From: Acidobacteriaceae bacterium
GTDB taxonomy: Bacteria; Acidobacteriota; Terriglobia; Terriglobales; Acidobacteriaceae
Length of the DNA stretch: 5,464 nucleotides
Direction of reading: 5' to 3'
Assembly: GCA_003165095.1 (NCBI GenBank)
Contig: PLSH01000084.1
Location: 34,150-39,613 of the forward strand
Positions within the stretch are counted from its first letter, which is position 1, and every line of letters begins with the position of its first letter. Made by a program: the position numbers and the translations under genes. This document shows, piece after piece, positions 1-5,464 of the stretch. The notes beneath the pieces were generated by a model. The model ran no database searches, was not told the origin of the DNA, and saw nothing but the letters and a program-made list of their open reading frames with translations.

Positions 1-122
1 CGATGGCACGATTGCTCATGGATGCGGGATTTCATCCGGGGCCGCTGGGCATGCATTTAAGGCGCATTCCGCTGCCTGTGAGTCAACAGGCGCATCAGCC
101 GCGGGCCGGTGAGGTGCAATAG
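1..122 (+). CDS. lhr: C-terminal end of a probable Lhr-family ATP-dependent DNA helicase (5' end outside window)
   Basis: An open frame (codons in phase with position 3) runs from the left edge to a TAG at 120-122 and encodes 39 residues. The segment ARLLMDAGFHPGPLGMHLRR resembles the extreme C-terminus of Lhr helicases, which typically end in an 'aGF..tp.GL.LR' pattern, followed here by a Gln/Pro-rich tail. Lhr is a large superfamily 2 3'-5' DNA helicase implicated in DNA repair. No helicase motif lies inside the window, so the call rests on this short tail plus the adjacent Nei-type glycosylase; as I recall, lhr and nei are also neighbours in mycobacteria. The stop is only 3 bases before the next start, and the next gene's ribosome binding site lies inside this frame, so the two genes are probably cotranscribed and translationally coupled. 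Another protein ending this way, or an unrelated hypothetical, cannot be excluded. Confidence 0.5.
   Translation, partial: MARLLMDAGFHPGPLGMHLRRIPLPVSQQAHQPRAGEVQ
111..116 (+). promoter_or_regulatory. Ribosome binding site of the Nei-type glycosylase gene
   Basis: GAGGTG lies 9 bases before the ATG at 126, a good Shine-Dalgarno match and spacing. It sits inside the last codons of the upstream gene, which supports the 126 start and coupled translation. Confidence 0.6.
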
Positions 123-125
123 GCC

Positions 126-983
126 ATGCCGGAAGGCGACACGATTTTTCGCACTGCGCGCGCCCTGGGCCGTGCGCTTGCAGGCAAGCCGATTACGGCG
201 TTTCGATCCACATATCCGAAGCTGACACGTTGCAACGACGACGCGCCGCTGGCGGGCCAGACGGTGGACGGGGTGGAATCGCGTGGCAAATGGCTGCTGA
301 TTCATTTTTCAGGCGGTGCAACGCTGGCCACTCACATGCTGATGAGCGGGAGCTGGCATATCTACCGGCACGGCGAGCGCTGGCAGAAGCCGCGGACCGA
401 TATGCGCATTGTGGTGGAGAATGCTGAGTATGTTGCGGTGGGATTTCGCGTGCCGGTGGCCGAGATGCACACGGCGCAGTCGCTAGCCCGCGACAGCAGG
501 ATTGCGGCCGCGGAGCGCGATGTGCTGAGCGCGGAGTTCAATGTATCCGAGGCGGAGAATCGCGTGTTTGCGCATGGAGGCGAAGAGATCGGCGATGTGC
601 TGCTGCACCAGGAGGTGATGGCCGGAGTGGGCAACGTCTTCAAATCGGAGATCTGTTTTGTAACCGGTGTTCATCCGTTTGCGAAGGTTGCGGCGCTGGG
701 AACGGAGCAGGTGAAGGCCTTGATTGCAGCCGCGCAAAAGCTGGTGAGCGCGAATGTCCTGATGGACTCCGGCGATCAAATTGTTACCTATGGCGGGCGC
801 TGGCGGCGCACGACGCACGCTTCAGATCCGGGCGCGAGCTTGTGGGTCTATGGGCGGGCGGGCGAGGCTTGCCGGCGCTGCGGAGAGCCGGTTCGCAGGA
901 GGATTCAAGGACCGGACGCGCGCGTGACGTTTTGGTGCGCGAGGTGCCAGCCGATGCCCGACGGCTCGGATGTGGATGGATAA
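126..983 (+). CDS. nei: Fpg/Nei-family DNA glycosylase/AP lyase (endonuclease VIII-like)
   Basis: This 285-residue enzyme should excise oxidised bases and cut the resulting abasic site in base excision repair. The start MPEGDTIF places the N-terminal Pro2 nucleophile (after Met removal) and catalytic Glu3 as in the family, which fixes the start at 126. MPEGDT rather than MPELPE favours the Nei/Nei2 side over Fpg (MutM). Lys55 in ESRGKWLL matches the conserved beta-clamp lysine. The helix-two-turn-helix spans about residues 153-185, with AGVGNVFKSEI holding Asn170 and Lys173. A C-terminal zinc finger has Cys249, Cys252, Cys271 and Cys274, with conserved Arg266 in its hairpin. Eighteen residues separate the Cys pairs, against 16 in E. 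coli Fpg and Nei. The usual 'LGPDLL'-like linker before the H2TH domain reads AERDVL (129-134). All catalytic residues are present and length is normal. The substrate (oxidised pyrimidines versus purines) is inferred only from the Nei-like start. Confidence 0.93.
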   Translation: MPEGDTIFRTARALGRALAGKPITAFRSTYPKLTRCNDDAPLAGQTVDGVESRGKWLLIHFSGGATLATHMLMSGSWHIYRHGERWQKPRTDMRIVVENAEYVAVGFRVPVAEMHTAQSLARDSRIAAAERDVLSAEFNVSEAENRVFAHGGEEIGDVLLHQEVMAGVGNVFKSEICFVTGVHPFAKVAALGTEQVKALIAAAQKLVSANVLMDSGDQIVTYGGRWRRTTHASDPGASLWVYGRAGEACRRCGEPVRRRIQGPDARVTFWCARCQPMPDGSDVDG

Positions 984-1008
984 ACCGGGAAGGGCCAACG
1001 ACCCACAC

Positions 1009-1015
1009 AAAGGAG
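1009..1015 (+). promoter_or_regulatory. Ribosome binding site of the DUF1801 gene (decides its start)
   Basis: AAAGGAG ends 5 bases before the ATG at 1021. This strong Shine-Dalgarno picks 1021 over the in-frame ATG at 970, which would overlap the glycosylase gene by 14 bases and add 17 residues unlike a family N-terminus. Confidence 0.75.
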
Positions 1016-1020
1016 ATGCG

Positions 1021-1521
1021 ATGAAATCCAAATTGAGATCTTCTTCCGCGACAGGCCCGGACGAGCAGCTTGCCGGCTTCATTGCAAAGTTCGATTCGCC
1101 GATGGCCAGATTGATCCGCTCGGTACGCGCAACGCTGCGCAAGCGGATGGCCGCCGCGAACGAACTGGTTTACGACAATTACAACTTCTTTGTCATTGGT
1201 TACTGTTCCACGGAACGACCTTCGGATTGCATCGTCTCGTTGGTGGCAAATGCAACGGGAATCGCACTCTCGTTTTATTACGGATCAACGTTGCCCGATC
1301 CGGCACGAATCCTTCAAGGGAGCGGCAACCAGAACCGATTCGTCCGCCTCGCGAAAGCCGAGGATCTGGCGAGACCGGAGATTGAAGCGTTGATTGCCGC
1401 GGCCATTCGGCAGGGTAAAACGCCATTGGCCGAGCAGGGAAGTGGACATTTGATCATCAGGGCGATTGCCGCGAAGCAGCGGCCCCGGCGCGTGGCTGCG
1501 AAACTTGTCCGCGCAGAGTGA
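1021..1521 (+). CDS. DUF1801 domain-containing protein
   Basis: A 166-residue soluble protein with no signal peptide or membrane segment. Its core (about residues 18-140) resembles the DUF1801 (YdhG-like) family: an N-terminal helix (LIRSVRATLRKRM), then ANELVYDNYNFFVIGY, strand-forming stretches with ALSFYYGSTLPDP, and a GSGNQNRFVRL segment before a helical end. The biochemical function of DUF1801 is not established, so none is assigned. The last 20 or so residues are Arg/Lys/Ala-rich (KQRPRRVAAKLVRAE), perhaps a flexible basic tail. The start at 1021 is chosen from the strong ribosome binding site just upstream. It lies 37 bases after the glycosylase gene on the same strand and is probably cotranscribed, though nothing in the sequence ties it to DNA repair. 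Its TGA abuts the stop of the oppositely oriented PBP gene. Confidence 0.82.
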   Translation: MKSKLRSSSATGPDEQLAGFIAKFDSPMARLIRSVRATLRKRMAAANELVYDNYNFFVIGYCSTERPSDCIVSLVANATGIALSFYYGSTLPDPARILQGSGNQNRFVRLAKAEDLARPEIEALIAAAIRQGKTPLAEQGSGHLIIRAIAAKQRPRRVAAKLVRAE

Positions 1522-3915
1522 TCAGTTGCCGCTTTTGCCAAGGCCGAAGATTTTTTGCAGAATGTTGCGGTGGTCGGGGGGATGGTCGCAGGTGTCAGTG
1601 GGCCCGGTGCCGTCAAGAAATGCGGCGTCGTAGCCTTCGGGGCAGGCAGCGTCGCTGAGCAGGTTGGAGACCTTGTCGATCTTCTCGATTTCGACGCCCT
1701 GAGGCGGCGTGAACGTGTTGGTGTCGGAGTACTGCGGGAGCAGGACGGCTTGCTTCATGAAGTCGGCCCAGATGGGCGCGGCAGCGTGTGCGCCTTCGAT
1801 CTTGATGTCTGAGTAGTCGTCATTGCCCACCCACACGATGCACAGCAGGTTGCTGGTGAAACCGGCGAACCAGGCGTCGTGGTCGGTGCCGGTTTTACCC
1901 GCGGCCGGCGAGATGAAGCCCATGTTGCGCACGCCTGCGCCGGTTCCATCGCCCTGCAGCACCGCTTCCATCATGCTGGTGGTGAGAAAAGCTACGCGCG
2001 GGTCGAGGACCTGGCTGGAGGTTGGCGTGTAGTCCGACATGACGTCGCCGGTGGGGGTGCGAACGCTGGCCAGCAACCAGGGATCCAGATGCATGCCTCC
2101 GTTTGCAAAGACGGTATAAGCACCGGCCATGTCGAGCGGCGTGGCGTCATAGGAGCCGATGGCCATGGAGGGGGTTCCGCGCGCGCTCTTGATGCCAGCG
2201 TCGCGCGCCAAGGCAGCCACGCGATCGAAGCCCACCAATGAGGCGAGGCTGATGGTGGCATTGTTGTCCGATCGCATGAGAGCGTAACGAGCGGTCATCT
2301 GGCCGTAGAACTCATTTTTATAGTTGCGCGGCGTGTATCGGTATTGGGTTCCCTCGCCATAAGTGGATTGCTCGTCGCTGAGCATGGTCACAGGCGAAAA
2401 GAGCTTGGTCTGGCCGGGCAGCATGGTGCCTTCGACGGCAGTTTGAAAAGCGGTGGCATAGACGAACGGCTTGAAGATGGAGCCGGTGGGCCGCTTGGCC
2501 ACGGCGTGATTCAACTGCGAGGCGCCATAATTGCGGCCACCTACCAGGGCCAGCACCTGACCGGTGTGCGGATTGAGGGCGATCAGCGCCACCTGCGGGT
2601 AGATATAAGTTTTGCCGAGCTTGCGATCACGCGCGTGGAGGCGGTCGACCTGCTCGTCCACGACGTGGATGGTGGAGTTGACCGCTGCAGTGGCAAGGCG
2701 CTGCAAGTCAGGATCGAGGGAGGTGTAGATGCGCAATCCTTCGCGGTTGAAATCGTTGTCGCCAAGTTTTTGCAGCAACTGGTCGTGAACGAGGTCGACA
2801 AAATATGGGGCTTCGCTGGCGTCCACGCTGGTTTCGGCCAAGTGCAGCGGCTCGGCTTTTGCGGATTCAGCCCGGTCCTTGGTGATGGCGCCGGTTTCCA
2901 CCATGGAATCGAGCACCAGGTTGCGGCGCTCGATGGCCCGGTCGGGATGACGGAAGGGGTTCAGCCGGTTGGGGCTTTGAATGATACCGGCCAGCAGAGC
3001 GCATTCAGCGAGATTCAGCTGCCGCACGTCTTTGCCGAAGTAGACTTGAGCCGCCTCGCCGAAGCCGTCGATGGAGAAGCTGCCATGCTGCCCGAGATTA
3101 ATCTCGTTGGCATACATCTGAAAGATCTGCTTCTTGTTGAAGCGATGTTCCAACTGGAACGCGACCATGATTTGCTTGAGCTTGTAGCGAATGGTGCCGG
3201 TGTCTTCAAGGAAAAGCATCTTGGCCAGCTGCATGGTCAGCGTGGAAGCGCCGCCGCGATGTTTGCGGTCGCCGATCAAGTCATGCCAGCCCCAGCTAAT
3301 TATGCTTTCATAATCGACGCCGCTGTGCTCGAAGAAGCGGCGATCTTCGATGGCCAGCACGGCCTGCACGACGTTGGATGGGATTTCGTCGTAGGTGAGG
3401 AGCCGCCGCTTGGAGCGGTTGGTATCCTCGCTCAAGCCGGTGATCAGCAACGGTTCGAGCTCGTAGCTGGTGAGGGGCTGGCCGCTTGCGTCAGTAATCT
3501 TGTCTACCACGCCGCCGCTCACATGGATGGTGGCGCTGTCGGGCGCGTGATAGGACTGTGGTCCAGGGCGCACGGAGATGGACTGGGGCTCTTCACTGAA
3601 GCTGCCGAGGGGTGAAGTCTGCGCGGCGCCGTCGGTTGTGTAGCCGGCCTCGCGCAGCTCATTGGCGATCAAATTGACGGAGAGCTTTTGTCTCGGCCGC
3701 ACCTCGCGCGGCGCGGCGTAGATTTTGGCTGTGTCCGCGAAGATGGGCTGCTTGAGCCGCTCGTCCACGATGCCACGGTACTTGAAGTAATAAAAGCCAA
3801 AGACCGAGAAACTTATGAGAGCGAAGGCCGCAAATCCCCATGCTGCGACGTGCAGAATCAGCGATGAGGAGGGATGTTTCCATTTGGGCCATTTGAGCTT
3901 GATCTTCAACGCCAT
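1522..3915 (-). CDS. mrcB: Bifunctional class A penicillin-binding protein, PBP1B type (glycosyltransferase/transpeptidase)
   Basis: This 797-residue inner-membrane enzyme polymerises lipid II into glycan strands and crosslinks stem peptides in the periplasm. A basic cytoplasmic tail (1-18) precedes one membrane anchor (about 19-44). Residues about 60-160 (ADTAKIYAAPREVRPRQ onwards) resemble the UB2H regulatory domain of E. coli PBP1B. The GT51 domain (about 170-350) has motif 1 EDRRFFEH with catalytic Glu190, motif 2 GGASTLTMQLAK (221-232), and the later motifs QIFQMYANEINLGQ (263-276) and ECALLAGIIQSPNRLNP (304-320). In motif 3, where a Glu is expected, the residue is Gln248. The transpeptidase (about 440-725) is complete: Ser479-x-x-Lys482 in RPTGSIFKP, Ser549-Asp-Asn551, and Lys674-Thr-Gly in AGKTGTDHD. 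A short C-terminal tail carries Cys758 and Cys776, which might form a disulphide. Start ATG at 3915 has TGGGAG 9 bases upstream. It lies 84 bases downstream of proS on the same strand. Class A PBP is secure; the 1B subtype rests on the UB2H-like region. Confidence 0.93.
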   Translation of the reverse strand: MALKIKLKWPKWKHPSSSLILHVAAWGFAAFALISFSVFGFYYFKYRGIVDERLKQPIFADTAKIYAAPREVRPRQKLSVNLIANELREAGYTTDGAAQTSPLGSFSEEPQSISVRPGPQSYHAPDSATIHVSGGVVDKITDASGQPLTSYELEPLLITGLSEDTNRSKRRLLTYDEIPSNVVQAVLAIEDRRFFEHSGVDYESIISWGWHDLIGDRKHRGGASTLTMQLAKMLFLEDTGTIRYKLKQIMVAFQLEHRFNKKQIFQMYANEINLGQHGSFSIDGFGEAAQVYFGKDVRQLNLAECALLAGIIQSPNRLNPFRHPDRAIERRNLVLDSMVETGAITKDRAESAKAEPLHLAETSVDASEAPYFVDLVHDQLLQKLGDNDFNREGLRIYTSLDPDLQRLATAAVNSTIHVVDEQVDRLHARDRKLGKTYIYPQVALIALNPHTGQVLALVGGRNYGASQLNHAVAKRPTGSIFKPFVYATAFQTAVEGTMLPGQTKLFSPVTMLSDEQSTYGEGTQYRYTPRNYKNEFYGQMTARYALMRSDNNATISLASLVGFDRVAALARDAGIKSARGTPSMAIGSYDATPLDMAGAYTVFANGGMHLDPWLLASVRTPTGDVMSDYTPTSSQVLDPRVAFLTTSMMEAVLQGDGTGAGVRNMGFISPAAGKTGTDHDAWFAGFTSNLLCIVWVGNDDYSDIKIEGAHAAAPIWADFMKQAVLLPQYSDTNTFTPPQGVEIEKIDKVSNLLSDAACPEGYDAAFLDGTGPTDTCDHPPDHRNILQKIFGLGKSGN

Positions 3916-3999
3916 TTTCCTGAACTCCCAGTTTCCAGCTTCCGGCTATTCCTGCCTGGTCCTACGGGTTTCGCGCGATTCCGGTTCCAGCAGAAAAGG
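3916..3999 (-). other. Intergenic gap between proS and the PBP gene
   Basis: These 84 bases separate proS from the downstream PBP gene. I see no convincing -35/-10 promoter and no hairpin followed by a T-run, so read-through from proS is plausible. The gap carries short repeats built on TTCCAG and TTCCGG, and a 7-base inverted pair, TTCCTGA at 3917-3923 with TCAGGAA at 4000-4006. Confidence 0.4.
3925..3930 (-). promoter_or_regulatory. Ribosome binding site of the PBP gene
   Basis: Read on the - strand, TGGGAG ends 9 bases before the ATG (3915-3913). A second AGGA at 3921-3918 is only 2 bases from the start and is probably too close to be the main site. Confidence 0.5.

Positions 4000-4014
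<15 letters not shown>
3983..4014 (-). repeat. 8-bp inverted repeat over the proS stop codon
   Basis: GGTTCCAG (3983-3990) and CTGGAACC (4007-4014) are perfect inverted copies separated by 16 bases. The proS TGA (4002-4000) falls in the loop. In the mRNA this could fold into a hairpin at the proS 3' end. No T-run follows it in the direction of transcription, so it does not look like an intrinsic terminator; an RNA-processing or stability element is possible, and chance is possible too. Confidence 0.4.

Positions 4015-5464
<1,450 letters not shown>

Noticed and set aside
249..274. 18-residue zinc-finger spacing in the Nei-type protein as an anomaly
   Set aside because: It is longer than the 16 of E. 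coli Fpg and Nei, but similar spacing is, as I recall, usual in actinobacterial-style Nei2 proteins. The coordinates given here are residue numbers; the bases are about 870-947.
970..1020. Upstream ATG at 970 as the DUF1801 start
   Set aside because: It would overlap the glycosylase gene, and the strong AAAGGAG fits the ATG at 1021. The extra 17 residues do not look like family sequence.
1468..1483. Hairpin GCCGC-GAAGCA-GCGGC near the convergent junction as a terminator
   Set aside because: The 5-bp stem lies inside the DUF1801 coding region and has no T-run on either strand.
2344..3615. A 423-codon open frame on the + strand, antisense to the PBP gene
   Set aside because: Its translation has no recognisable domain, while the opposite strand encodes a full class A PBP with intact motifs. 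Long antisense frames are common in GC-rich genes.

Overview
This window holds ordinary housekeeping DNA from a GC-rich bacterium. From memory of related proteins, the wording of the ProRS, the DUF1801 protein and the penicillin-binding protein looks most like Acidobacteriota (Terriglobia-like soil bacteria). That assignment is an inference from protein style, not from a search. I see no RNA gene, CRISPR array, insertion sequence, attachment site or origin. Nearly every base lies in a gene.

Layout. The left 1.5 kb is read on the + strand. It starts with the last 39 codons of a gene cut by the window edge, probably the large DNA helicase Lhr. Three bases later comes a complete Fpg/Nei-family DNA glycosylase (126-983), then a small DUF1801 protein (1021-1521) with its own strong ribosome binding site. 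The tight spacing suggests one transcript, with a DNA-repair theme for the first two genes. The right 3.9 kb is read on the - strand. Prolyl-tRNA synthetase (proS), whose 5' end lies beyond position 5464, is followed after 84 bases by a complete bifunctional class A penicillin-binding protein of PBP1B type (3915 down to 1522). The two transcription units meet tail to tail with no gap: the two stop codons form the palindrome TGATCA at 1519-1524.

How the genes work together. Lhr and Nei would act in DNA repair. ProS charges tRNA-Pro. The PBP polymerises and crosslinks peptidoglycan. No pathway links the two halves. I find no convincing new biological system. The points most worth a second look are a Glu-to-Gln change at the second conserved glutamate of the PBP glycosyltransferase domain, the lhr-nei pairing, the paired cysteines around the ProRS editing domain, the zero-gap convergent stops, and an inverted repeat over the proS stop codon.
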